DNA of 64,000 bases from CANKHA01 sp963750965 (lineage in GTDB: Bacteria; Pseudomonadota; Alphaproteobacteria; Rhizobiales; Xanthobacteraceae), in NCBI GenBank assembly GCA_963750965.1, contig CAVVSK010000007.1, positions 4,310 through 68,309 on the forward strand, given 5' to 3'. The translations under genes were made by a program, and so were the position numbers. The notes under the pieces were generated by a model. That model was given only the letters and a program-made list of their open reading frames with translations, was not told where the DNA came from and searched no databases. Position 1 is the first letter of the stretch. The number at the start of each line of letters is the position of its first letter. This document shows positions 35,534 to 43,625 of this stretch, in pieces.

Positions 35534-35609
35534 AAGCTATCGTCGTCCGTCCAGAGGCGCGCGCGCCGTCCAATTTGCCAAGCGCGGTCCTGAGCGCCAT
35601 GTTGCCGCC

Positions 35610-36536
35610 ATGGGTGAGCAGCCTCCGCGCGTCATTTCCGTGGGCGAAGTCATGGTCGAACTGGCACGTCAGAACGACGGCCGTTTTGGCATCGGCTGCG
35701 GCGGCGATACTTTCAACACGGCCGTTTATCTCGCCCGCGCCGGCATCGATGTCGCCTATGCGAGCGCGCTAGGGGACGATCGTTATTCCGACGACATCGT
35801 GGCCATGGCGAAGGCCGAAGGGATTGCGACCGATCTCGTGCTGCGCGCTCCGGGCCGCCTGCCCGGGCTTTATCTGATCGAGACTGACGCCAAGGGCGAG
35901 CGCAGCTTTTCCTATTGGCGCGATGCCTCGCCGGCGCGCGATCTGTTCGAGATGGCGGAATGGGGCAAGATTGCCGAAGCGATGATGGCGGCCCGCCTGA
36001 TTTATTTTTCCGGAATTACATTGTCGCTTTATTCCAATATCGGGTTGGGCCGGTTCCTGGCGGTCGTGGAACTGGCGCGCAAGAACGGCGTGACGATCGC
36101 CTTTGACGGGAATTTTCGCCCGCGCGGATGGAAAGGCGATCTCCCCCGCACCCGTACGGTATTCGCGGAAGCACTCAAGCGCGTCGATCTCGCGCTGCCC
36201 ACCTATGACGATGAAGCGGTGCTGTGGGGCGACCCCAGCCCCGAGGCCACGATTGAGCGCATGCACGCCTTTGGCATCAGCGAGATCGTGGTAAAGAACG
36301 GCCCGAGCAGCGCGCTGGTTTCCGCAGGCGGCCAGACCGAGCAGGTCCCGGTGCCGGAAGTGGTGGTCCCGGTGGATACCACGGCGGCGGGCGACAGTTT
36401 CAATGCCGGCTATCTCGCCGCCCGGCTTTCAGGCGACAATCCGGTGAAGGCAGTGACTGCCGCGCATCGTCTGGCCGCGGAAAAAGTGCGCCATCGCGGA
36501 GCCATCATGCCGCGTAATGATATGGCGATGCATTGA
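35610..36536 (+). CDS. kdgK: PfkB-family sugar kinase, probably 2-dehydro-3-deoxygluconokinase
   Basis: A 308-residue ribokinase-fold enzyme predicted to phosphorylate KDG to KDPG for the Entner-Doudoroff route. PfkB motifs are GGDTFNTAVYLARAG near residue 31 and DTTAAGDSFNAGYLA near residue 253, whose Asp is the catalytic base. FDGNFRPRGW is typical of KDG kinases. Its product would be the substrate of the KDPG aldolase encoded 3 kb downstream on the other strand. Confidence 0.85.
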   Translation: MGEQPPRVISVGEVMVELARQNDGRFGIGCGGDTFNTAVYLARAGIDVAYASALGDDRYSDDIVAMAKAEGIATDLVLRAPGRLPGLYLIETDAKGERSFSYWRDASPARDLFEMAEWGKIAEAMMAARLIYFSGITLSLYSNIGLGRFLAVVELARKNGVTIAFDGNFRPRGWKGDLPRTRTVFAEALKRVDLALPTYDDEAVLWGDPSPEATIERMHAFGISEIVVKNGPSSALVSAGGQTEQVPVPEVVVPVDTTAAGDSFNAGYLAARLSGDNPVKAVTAAHRLAAEKVRHRGAIMPRNDMAMH

Positions 36537-36640
36537 CGTAGAATCGCTGCGCGAGACGCCAACAAGTTGCAGTCCATCGGCGTGCTTGCTGATACACCGG
36601 TGGATATGTTCAAGAAGGAAAAGAGGGCACACGTTTAATT

Positions 36641-38227
36641 ATGCGGACGAAGTTCTATATTCACATCGGCGTGCATAAGACCGGCACGAAATCGATCCAA
36701 CATACCTTGTCCGAAAATCGCCGCGTGCTTCGCCGGCACGGCATCAATTCTCTTTCGGGGGATCCAAATCACGGCCCGGTTTTCATTTCCTTGCTTGCTG
36801 ACGAGCCTCACCGGGAAACCCGCAACATCCTGCGCCAAGTGGATACGCCGGACAAGGCGGCTGCCTACAACGCCTCTGCCCAATACAGAGTGATGAAGTC
36901 GCTGGCGCGCAATCGTTCTCCAAAATTTGTCATCTCCGGCGAAGGTTTGTCGCCGCGCAAGGCGCAGGAAATCGAACGGTTCAAGCAGATCCTGGCGCCC
37001 TATGCGGCGGACTACCGGATCATCGTTTATGTCCGCGATCCCTATGAATATGCCAACAGCGCCTCGCTGCAACGACTCAAGAACGGCGGTGTTCTCGATG
37101 TGCCGGACAAGAAATTCCCGCTGCCGAAGTATCGGCGCAACCTGTCCAGATGGATCGACGCTTTTGGACGTGAAAATGTCGACATCCGGGTTTTCGATCC
37201 GAAACGCTTCGTCGGCGGCGATCTCATATCGGATTTTCTGGTGGCGATCGGCGAATCCCCAGAATTGGCAAAGAAGCTGAATGTCGTGCGCGCCAATCAA
37301 TCGATGTCGCACGAAGCCGCCTTGATCCTGAGCGAAGCGAACAAGACGATCCCCGTTCTTGTCGATGGACGCGCCAATCGCGGACGCGCCTCCAGTTTTC
37401 ATGTGGAGGTGGTCAACATAAAGGGAGAAAAATTTTCAATCGATCCCGAAGAATATCTGAAGCATGAAGCGGAAGCGCTTGCCGAAGTCGAATGGCTCAA
37501 TTCTATCCTCGGTGAGTCGGCGTTTGGCCGAACGCAGGTCCGGCCCGCTTCCACCCCGCGCTGGAGCGAAGAAACAGTAGCCTCAATCAAGCAAGAGCTG
37601 ACGGAAGTGGTTTATGCGATGCGCCAAAAGGATCGCCGATTTTTTCTGCCTCGCATCGATGAGCCGCCACTGCCGCCCGGCCTTGAGTGGCTGCAGGACA
37701 TCTACAACAGCAATGGTCCGAAGCAGCCGACAACAACAAAGCGCCCTGAATTCAACGAGACAACGATCCGTGCCCTCGGGCGCTTTTTCCACGATATCAA
37801 TCTGACCCTGCAGCATCGCAAGGCCGAGAGGGACGCCTTACGGGGCAGCCTGCTGGTTTGGGTGAGTCCCCGCCTTGCCCACGATCTTTATCGAAAGGTC
37901 GTGCAGCTGCGCCCCGAATGTGCACGCGGCCAGTATCGCCTGAGCCAAGCTCTTCTGTTGCGCGGCCATTTCGCGCAGGCCCGGAAAGCTGCGGAAGCGG
38001 CTGTCGAGCTGGCCCCCCGCCGCATGTCATTCAAGCTCTGGCTGAAACTAGCCATGATGGCCGAGCGTCGGTGGCACAAGCCGCCCCATGCTTCGGCTGA
38101 AGGTGCGGCGCTTAAGCCGCGGCATGGCCGACGCACGCGAGCCGACAAGCGGGCCGACCGCCAAGCCACCCACAGCGAAACGAGGCCTACGGCCGCCCAA
38201 GCAGCATCGCGCCACCCGCCACAATGA
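36641..38227 (+). CDS. sulfotransferase-like protein with TPR-like C-terminal part
   Basis: A 528-residue protein. The start FYIHIGVHKTGTKSIQHTL matches the 5'-phosphosulfate-binding loop of PAPS-dependent sulfotransferases, and YRIIVYVRDPYEYANSASLQ fits the 3'-phosphate-binding segment with the conserved Arg. The middle (residues about 190-400) is unassigned. Near residues 410-470 a tetratricopeptide-like helical pair (LYRKVVQLRPECARGQYRLSQALLLRGHFAQARKAAEAAVELAP) appears. The Arg-rich tail runs 41 bases into the convergent permease gene. A polysaccharide or lipid acceptor is plausible, but no acceptor can be named. Confidence 0.68.
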   Translation: MRTKFYIHIGVHKTGTKSIQHTLSENRRVLRRHGINSLSGDPNHGPVFISLLADEPHRETRNILRQVDTPDKAAAYNASAQYRVMKSLARNRSPKFVISGEGLSPRKAQEIERFKQILAPYAADYRIIVYVRDPYEYANSASLQRLKNGGVLDVPDKKFPLPKYRRNLSRWIDAFGRENVDIRVFDPKRFVGGDLISDFLVAIGESPELAKKLNVVRANQSMSHEAALILSEANKTIPVLVDGRANRGRASSFHVEVVNIKGEKFSIDPEEYLKHEAEALAEVEWLNSILGESAFGRTQVRPASTPRWSEETVASIKQELTEVVYAMRQKDRRFFLPRIDEPPLPPGLEWLQDIYNSNGPKQPTTTKRPEFNETTIRALGRFFHDINLTLQHRKAERDALRGSLLVWVSPRLAHDLYRKVVQLRPECARGQYRLSQALLLRGHFAQARKAAEAAVELAPRRMSFKLWLKLAMMAERRWHKPPHASAEGAALKPRHGRRTRADKRADRQATHSETRPTAAQAASRHPPQ

Positions 38228-38681
38228 ACGGCAGCGGCAGCGATGCGATCAGCCGTGTCCAGGTTAGCCCGCGCGGCATGGTCGGCAATTCCCACAGAAC
38301 GAAACGTTGCACGGCAAACAGCGCCCAGGCCGTCATGTAGGCGATGACCTGCGGACTGGCGGCGCCGCTCTTGAGGGCGGCGGCACTGATGGAAAAGCCG
38401 ACGACCGGACCTCCCGGGGTCAAGGCGCCGCCGATGACGGCGATGAGCACGCCGAAAAAGCCGGAATCCGGTCCGAGCCAGCGGCCGATGATTTCCGGCG
38501 GCATGATCGCGGCGATATATCCGGAGCCGATGACGCCGATCATCACCTTCGGCAACAGCCGCAGGAAATCCATCGCGCCTTCGCGAAGGCCATCATTGAA
38601 CAGGATGCGACCGCGCACCGCGCAGGCAAGGCCAAGCGCCGCCACCAGGATCCATAGCAGGGCCTCGACGATATAGACCAT
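38187..38681 (-). CDS. half-size membrane permease B of a split pair
   Basis: A 164-residue membrane protein with about four to five helices. The motif GGALTPGGPVVGFSISAAAL recalls the discontinuous helix of DUF318/ArsP-like permeases but lacks their Cys-Ser-Cys motif. The ATG at 38681 overlaps the TGA of the upstream half (TGATG), which fixes the start and shows translational coupling. Together with the next gene it makes up about 360 residues, the size of one complete permease. Its 3' end overlaps the sulfotransferase-like gene on the other strand by 41 bases. Confidence 0.72.
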   Translation of the reverse strand: MVYIVEALLWILVAALGLACAVRGRILFNDGLREGAMDFLRLLPKVMIGVIGSGYIAAIMPPEIIGRWLGPDSGFFGVLIAVIGGALTPGGPVVGFSISAAALKSGAASPQVIAYMTAWALFAVQRFVLWELPTMPRGLTWTRLIASLPLPFIVAGGAMLLGRP

Positions 38682-39280
38682 CACGGCTTCTGCTCCCAAT
38701 GCGGCCTGAGATTGCGGATGATGTGGCGCGCCAATAATCCGGCGATGAGCGGCGCCGGCGTCGAGAGAAGAATACGCCAGCCGACGAATTCAGGACCGAA
38801 GAAAGGAATCTCCCACACCAGCGCCCGCGTATAACCCATCAGCGTCCAGCTCGTGAGGAATGCGACCGTCGCGCCGACGTCCGCTCCCATGACCAGCAGG
38901 GCGCTGGCGACCGGATAGATCGTCACCGGCCCCCCCGGAAGAATCGCGCCCAATACCGTCGCGACAAGAAGGCCGACGAATCCGGATTCCGCACCGATCC
39001 ATTTCGCCACCAATTCGCGCGGCATCAGGCGTGCGAGAAAGGCGCCGAGCAGGCAGCCGGCGGCGACTTTCAACAGCACATCCGCGAACAGGCGAAGGTC
39101 GTGATAAAGAATTTCAAAAAACTTTTCCGAACCGTCGCGGAAATAGACCACGGCGGCCGCGGCGCTCATCATCACCAGGATCGCGGCAGTCGGCCAATCG
39201 AACGGCTTGCGCTTGCGGCGTTTGATGATCGGTTGCGGAGGCGGCACGGCTGGTGCGGGCGGTGGCGTTTCAATCGTCAC
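38681..39280 (-). CDS. half-size membrane permease A of a split pair
   Basis: A 199-residue protein from GTG at 39280, with GGTGA six bases upstream. A Pro-rich cytoplasmic start (ETPPPAPAVPPPQPIIKRRK) precedes about five helices. Its motif GAILPGGPVTIYPVASALLV aligns with GGALTPGGPVVGFSI in the partner, so the two are homologous halves. It starts four bases after the KDPG aldolase stop and is coupled to the second half by TGATG. Substrate unknown; an arsenical or organic-anion permease is one option. Confidence 0.72.
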   Translation of the reverse strand: MTIETPPPAPAVPPPQPIIKRRKRKPFDWPTAAILVMMSAAAAVVYFRDGSEKFFEILYHDLRLFADVLLKVAAGCLLGAFLARLMPRELVAKWIGAESGFVGLLVATVLGAILPGGPVTIYPVASALLVMGADVGATVAFLTSWTLMGYTRALVWEIPFFGPEFVGWRILLSTPAPLIAGLLARHIIRNLRPHWEQKP

Positions 39281-39284
39281 GAGG

Positions 39285-39914
39285 TCACCGCCGCAACGAA
39301 GCCGCGGCACGGGCCAGCGCCGTGATCCGTGAAAAATCGCCGGCCTCCACCGCCTCACGCGGGACGACCCAGGTGCCGCTGACCGCGATCACGTTCGGCT
39401 GCGCCAGATAGTCGGCAGCGTTTCTTTCGTCCACGCCGCCGGAGGGAACGAATTTCAACCGCGGCAGCGGGCCGGCGATCTGCCGCAGGAATTCGATGCC
39501 GCCGCTGCTGGATGCAGGGAAGAATTTCAGCACCCGAAAGCCATGCTCGGAAAGCGCCATGGCCTCCGAGGGCGTGGCGCAGCCCGGCACCACGGGGAGC
39601 GGAGCCTTGGCCAAAGCGACCGCCAGCTCCGGCGGTGTGCCCGGTGTGACGAGAAATTGCGCACCGATCTCCAGAGCGAGCTGGATGTCCGCGAGGCGGG
39701 TGACGGTGCCGATACCGAGCACTGCGTCCGGCACCTCGCGCGCGATGGCGCGAGCGGCCTCGGCCGAGGCGTCGGTGCGAAGCGCGACCTCGATCAACGG
39801 TAGCCCGCCGGCGACGAGCGCCCGCGCCAGCGGTACCGCTTGTTCGACGCGCTCGATGGTGAGCACGGGCAGCATTGAGACGCGGGTGAGAAGCGGCGTG
39901 GGATCGGGCGGCAT
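39285..39914 (-). CDS. eda: 2-dehydro-3-deoxyphosphogluconate (KDPG) aldolase
   Basis: A 209-residue enzyme splitting KDPG into pyruvate and glyceraldehyde-3-phosphate. The Schiff-base lysine lies in FRVLKFFPASSSGG near residue 130; the general base Glu lies in GLPLIEVALRT, and the phosphate loop in KFVPSGGV. It heads a probable operon with the two half-permeases. No edd (phosphogluconate dehydratase) is in the window. Confidence 0.93.
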   Translation of the reverse strand: MPPDPTPLLTRVSMLPVLTIERVEQAVPLARALVAGGLPLIEVALRTDASAEAARAIAREVPDAVLGIGTVTRLADIQLALEIGAQFLVTPGTPPELAVALAKAPLPVVPGCATPSEAMALSEHGFRVLKFFPASSSGGIEFLRQIAGPLPRLKFVPSGGVDERNAADYLAQPNVIAVSGTWVVPREAVEAGDFSRITALARAAASLRR

Positions 39915-39981
39915 CCGTCCTATGTGCGGCTTGGCGTGGCGGGTGGCAAGCTGCTACCTAGCCGCAAGACGGGGATTCGCC

Positions 39982-40353
39982 ATGGGCTATGCGATCGTTT
40001 TTCTCGGCGGCGGCATCGGAGCCGCGCTGCGCCATGGCGTCAATCTCGGCGCGGCACGCTGGCTCGGGGCCGGCTTTCCGTTCGGCACCTTGATCGTCAA
40101 TGTCACCGGCTCGCTGATCATGGGCCTGATCGCCGGCTATTTTGCCTTCAAGGGCGATGCATCGCAGAACTGGCGGCTGTTCCTCACCACCGGCATCCTC
40201 GGCGGCTACACCACATTCTCCGCCTTTTCGCTGGACGCCGCCGTGCTCTATGAGCGCGGCGAGGTGGGGCTGGCGGCGATCTATGTCGTCGCCTCGGTCG
40301 TGCTGTCGATCGCCGGGCTGTTCGTAGGGATGTGGCTCGCGAAAGCCCTTTAA
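39982..40353 (+). CDS. crcB: fluoride ion transporter CrcB/FluC
   Basis: A 123-residue four-helix membrane protein that forms dual-topology fluoride channels. Landmarks are GGGIGAALRHGVNLG, FPFGTLIVNVTGSLIMGLI with the pore Asn, and TTGILGGYTTFSAFSLD with the pore Phe residues. GGGGA lies upstream of the ATG. I looked for a fluoride riboswitch in the short divergent region and did not see its consensus. Confidence 0.93.
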   Translation: MGYAIVFLGGGIGAALRHGVNLGAARWLGAGFPFGTLIVNVTGSLIMGLIAGYFAFKGDASQNWRLFLTTGILGGYTTFSAFSLDAAVLYERGEVGLAAIYVVASVVLSIAGLFVGMWLAKAL

Positions 40354-40369
40354 CCGCTCGTTCCCGCGA

Positions 40370-41359
40370 TCATTCCATCGGTATCATGCCCAACCGTTCC
40401 AACAGCTGCATGTCCTTGTCATGCGCGCGGTTGGGGGTGGTGAGCAGCTTCGGCCCGTAGAAGATTGAATTGGCGCCGGCGACGAAGCACAAGGCTTGCG
40501 CCTCATCGGTCATGTCCTCGCGCCCGGCGGAGAGCCGCACCATCGATTTCGGCATGGTGATGCGCGCCGCCGCAATGGTGCGCACGAAGTCGATGGCGTC
40601 GAGCTTCTCGCGGCCGGCGAGCGGCGTGCCTTCCACCTGCACCAGCATGTTGATCGGCACGCTTTCCGGATGCGACGGCAGGCTCGCCAGTGTCGCGATC
40701 ATGCTGATGCGGTCCGCCTCCGCCTCCCCCAATCCGATGATGCCGCCGCAGCACACATTGATGCCGGCCTCGCGCACGGCGCTGAGCGTATCGAGCCGGT
40801 CCTGATAGGTGCGCGTGGTGATGATCTTGCCGTAGTGTTCCGGCGAGGTGTCGAGGTTGTGGTTGTAATAATCAAGGCCGGCGTGTTTCAGCCGCGCCGC
40901 CTGGGCAGCCGTCAGCATGCCGAGCGTCACGCAGGTTTCCATGCCAAGCGCTTTGACGCCTTCCACCATGGCGCAGACCTGCTCGAGATCGCGATCCTTG
41001 GGCGAGCGCCAGGCCGCGCCCATGCAGAAGCGGCTTGCGCCTGCGGCCTTCGCGGCGCGCGCGTCCGCCAGCACCGCCTCGAGCGCCATCAATTTTTGCG
41101 CTTTGACGCCGGTGTCGTAATGCACACTTTGCGCGCAATAACCGCAATCCTCCGGACAGCCGCCGGTCTTGATCGACAACAGCGTGGAAATCTGCACCTC
41201 GCGCGGATCGAAATTCTCGCGATGGATGCGCTGCGCTTCGAAGATCAGCTCGGGAAACGGCAGCGCGAACAGCGCGGCGACTTCCGTGCGTGTCCAGTCA
41301 TGCCGGACGGCGCCGAGATTCAAGCGGGCGGCGGACGGCAGCGATTCGGCAAGGGACAT
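40370..41359 (-). CDS. bioB: biotin synthase
   Basis: A 329-residue radical-SAM enzyme inserting sulfur into dethiobiotin. The SAM cluster cysteines are C68, C72 and C75 (GGCPEDCGYCAQS); the auxiliary 2Fe-2S ligands and Arg are in ASRFCMGAAWR, METCVTLGML, GINVCCGGIIGLGE and ITMPKSMVRLSAGR. The ATG at 41359 was chosen because the preceding 16 residues are not conserved. It lies 22 bases downstream of the modA-like gene on the same strand; no other bio genes are present. Confidence 0.95.
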   Translation of the reverse strand: MSLAESLPSAARLNLGAVRHDWTRTEVAALFALPFPELIFEAQRIHRENFDPREVQISTLLSIKTGGCPEDCGYCAQSVHYDTGVKAQKLMALEAVLADARAAKAAGASRFCMGAAWRSPKDRDLEQVCAMVEGVKALGMETCVTLGMLTAAQAARLKHAGLDYYNHNLDTSPEHYGKIITTRTYQDRLDTLSAVREAGINVCCGGIIGLGEAEADRISMIATLASLPSHPESVPINMLVQVEGTPLAGREKLDAIDFVRTIAAARITMPKSMVRLSAGREDMTDEAQALCFVAGANSIFYGPKLLTTPNRAHDKDMQLLERLGMIPME

Positions 41360-41381
41360 TCGTTCTTTCAATTCGTTGGAG

Positions 41382-42249
41382 TTAATTCGCAATATCCGCT
41401 GGCACATTGCCTTTGCGGATCGCGGGAACCACCGGCGGCTGGCCGGTATCCTCCAGGATCTTCTGCCCTTCCGGGGACAGGATCAGCCGCACGAAATCCG
41501 CCGCCTCCTTGGCATTCTTCGCCGTGCCCGGGACGGTGGCGGCGTTGCGGATCGCCTCGCTCATGTTCACGCTGGCGGGAAAGCGCAGGATATCGACGTC
41601 GTTTTTGGCGGCGACCGCGGCCGAGAGATAGACGACGCCGGCATTGGCGGTGCCTTCCCGTACTGCCTTGACGGTGTCGGGCACGGAATTGGCGGCGATC
41701 GCGCCATCGATGATTTTCTGCGCAAGGTCCGGCTTGCCCTCGAGATTGGTCGCGCGCTTGACGAACTCGATGGTGCGGGCGGTGCCGAGATCTTTCTCAC
41801 CGGTGATGCGCGCGAATTTCACCTCGGGCTTCGCCAGGTCGGAGACCTGGCGGATCGTCAGCGGATTTCCTTTTTTGGTGATGATGGCCATCTCGTTGGC
41901 GGAAAAAACGACGTACCAGGAGGCGGCGTCCTGGCCGCCGGTGGTCTTTTTGCCGATCAGGTCTTCGTCGATCACCGCGGTCGCGGATGGCGCGAAGACG
42001 TCGCAGGTCTCGCCCTTGATGATGCGCTCGGCCAGCGCCTTGGACGTGCCACCCGTGAGATTGATGGTGATGCCGGCGTTCTTGCCCTCGAAGGCCTTCT
42101 TCAGCGCGGCCATCGGGCCGGCGAGTGAATCCGGCGTGAAAGACTTCAACCGTGCCCGCCCCTGCCCTGCTGATGCCTGTCATTGCAACGGCGCTCCCGA
42201 TGCAGATCAACGTGATGAGTTTGGCAATGGACGCAGAAAAACCCCTCAT
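41382..42249 (-). pseudogene. ModA/WtpA-like periplasmic oxyanion-binding protein, frameshifted
   Basis: Two overlapping frames join into one gene of about 289 codons if one C is removed from the pair at 42131-42132. The first frame gives the start (ATG at 42249 after GGGGGGAGGA), the signal peptide MRGFSASIAKLITLICIGSA and GTVEVFHA. The second gives DSLAGPMAALKKAFEG, NLTGGTSKALAERIIKGETC, DVFAPSATAVID and TGQPPVVPAI, typical of molybdate/tungstate-binding proteins. No permease or ATPase gene adjoins. The molybdenum-dependent formate dehydrogenase is encoded 1.4 kb away, so a molybdate link is possible but unproven. Confidence 0.75.
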
Positions 42250-42281
42250 TAATTCCTCCCCCCGTTATCGAGTCAGCGCAT

Positions 42282-42295
42282 CTGTTTTAGAACAG
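42282..42295. promoter_or_regulatory. small palindrome upstream of the modA-like gene
   Basis: CTGTT and AACAG, five-base perfect arms, flank TTAG about 35 bases upstream of the modA-like start. The position suits a regulator site. It does not match a molybdate (ModE) site I can recognise. Confidence 0.3.
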
Positions 42296-42332
42296 CGAGG
42301 GCTCTTTGTCCTATCCCTTTGGATCAAGGCCA

Positions 42333-42626
42333 TCACCCCCGCTTCTTGTGATAGGCGTGGATTTCCACGCCGCCCGCTTCCCACACACCGTTTGTGTGAT
42401 AGGGATCGCTCTCGACAAAGTCCTTTACGGCCGCGCGGTCCTTGGCCTCGATTATGAAGAGCGAGCCGATCGGCGTTTCGTTATCGTCCGCCACGAAGGG
42501 TCCCGCGGTGATAACGCCGACGCCGTATTTCTCGCTGGCGTCAAGATGCTGGCGGTGCGCCTTGTAATGCTTGGCCCGGGTGTTGATCGCGTCCTTCTTA
42601 TCCATGGCATGAATGACGAAGAGCAT
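42333..42626 (-). CDS. YciI family protein
   Basis: A 97-residue small alpha-beta (ferredoxin-like fold) protein. YciI hallmarks are the conserved His in RAKHYKAHRQHLDA, ITAGPFVADDNETPIGSLFI and VESDPYHTNGVWEAGGVEI. The exact role of the family is unsettled. It is divergent from the DUF3297 gene and stands alone. Confidence 0.88.
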   Translation of the reverse strand: MLFVIHAMDKKDAINTRAKHYKAHRQHLDASEKYGVGVITAGPFVADDNETPIGSLFIIEAKDRAAVKDFVESDPYHTNGVWEAGGVEIHAYHKKRG

Positions 42627-42706
42627 GGCGGAACTCCTGCTGAAACCTACGCTATGCTAGCCTGCCGCACCGCCCCGTGTCAGGCCGAAAGAAGAAAGAC
42701 GTATTG

Positions 42707-42949
42707 ATGAGTGATACCCCGCCCGACCGTCTCTCCAACGATCCCAAAAGCCCCTATTACGACGCCGAAGCGCTGGCGCGCGACGTCGGCATCCGCTTCG
42801 CCGGCAAGGAGAAGACCAATGTGGAGGAATATTGCGTGAGCGAGGGCTGGATCCGCGTGGCGGCGGGCAGTGCCCGCGACCGCTTCGGCAATCCGCTGAC
42901 AATAAAGTTGAAAGGCCCGGTGGAGCCATACTTTAGGAAGAAGGCCTAA
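42707..42949 (+). CDS. DUF3297 family protein
   Basis: An 80-residue cytoplasmic protein (PPDRLSNDPKSPYYDAEALA; VEEYCVSEGWIRVAAG; FGNPLTIKLKGPVEPYF), full length for DUF3297. The ATG at 42707 was chosen over an upstream start because homology begins there. Function unknown. A palindromic repeat begins a few bases after the stop. Confidence 0.85.
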   Translation: MSDTPPDRLSNDPKSPYYDAEALARDVGIRFAGKEKTNVEEYCVSEGWIRVAAGSARDRFGNPLTIKLKGPVEPYFRKKA

Positions 42950-42951
42950 GT

Positions 42952-42995
42952 CCCCTCGTCCCCGCGGAAGCGGGAACCCAGGCGAAACTGGATTG
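42952..42995. repeat. GTCCCCGC-type palindromic repeat
   Basis: GTCCCCGC at 42958-42965 and GCGGGAAC at 42970-42977 form a hairpin over GGAA. It is followed by CCAGGCGAAACTGGAT. The reverse complement of 53170-53212 carries the same order (CGTCCCCGC, AAGCGGG, ACCCAG, CAAAATGGAT), so this is a dispersed family distinct from the GTGGGAACCGG elements. It fills the gap between two convergent genes. Confidence 0.6.
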
Positions 42996-43003
42996 GAAGA
43001 CCA

Positions 43004-43621
43004 CTATTGCGGGCCGCCCATCAGCGGTTGCAGGCGATCGTAATTCTTCGTCACCAGTTCGGCATTGGCGGGATATTTCAGCTTCGGAACCGACGTCGAT
43101 GCCTGCTGCAAATCCTTCAGGATCTGTTGCTTCTGTTTCGCCGGAATCTTGCTATTGCCTTGCACCGCCGCGATCTCCCGCCTGATCAGCTCTTCGGGAT
43201 TGTATTGCTTGCTCTGCGGATCGATGCCGCCAAAGACCATCCCGATATTCGTCCCGACGTCGCCGAACTCATCGAAGTCCTTAAAGCCATTCTTCTTCGC
43301 AATGGTCTCCATCTGCGACATGATCTGCTTGCTCGGCTGCGCGTTGCCTTTGAGCTTGGAGGTGATCGGCGCGATTTCCTTCTCCGTCGCGATAAAGGCG
43401 TCGATCTGCGTCTGCGTCAGCTCGATCTCCTCGATCTCCATCTCCTCCGGCTCAGCCGGCTGCTGTTGCGCCGGCCGCTGCGCCTGCGGCCGATTGCCCT
43501 GTGCCGCGGCCGGAAGCATTTGCACGGCAAATATCGCCGCGACAAACACTGCCGCCGCGATCAACCGCCTGAAACACGTGAGATCGCACCCGCCGGAGCG
43601 GATCGTGTGATGCGTCATCAT
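43004..43621 (-). CDS. exported hypothetical protein downstream of formate dehydrogenase
   Basis: A 205-residue protein whose double ATG at 43618-43621 starts just after the fdsA stop. A short basic start and hydrophobic segment (LIAAAVFVAAIFAVQML) end at PAAAQGN. A Gln/Pro/Glu-rich linker, then an all-helical region with LTQTQIDAFIATEKEIAPIT and PEELIRREIAAVQGNSKIPA follow. I do not recognise the family. It is not the short FdsD chaperone of Fds operons. Co-transcription with fdsA is likely (four-base gap). Confidence 0.65.
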   Translation of the reverse strand: MMTHHTIRSGGCDLTCFRRLIAAAVFVAAIFAVQMLPAAAQGNRPQAQRPAQQQPAEPEEMEIEEIELTQTQIDAFIATEKEIAPITSKLKGNAQPSKQIMSQMETIAKKNGFKDFDEFGDVGTNIGMVFGGIDPQSKQYNPEELIRREIAAVQGNSKIPAKQKQQILKDLQQASTSVPKLKYPANAELVTKNYDRLQPLMGGPQ

Positions 43622-43625
43622 GCGC

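Noticed and set aside
39915..39981. Fluoride riboswitch before crcB
   Set aside because: The short divergent region lacks the expected pseudoknot consensus and is only 67 bases long.
41360..41381. BioR box before bioB
   Set aside because: No TTATCTATAA-like palindrome is present in the 22-base gap or nearby upstream.
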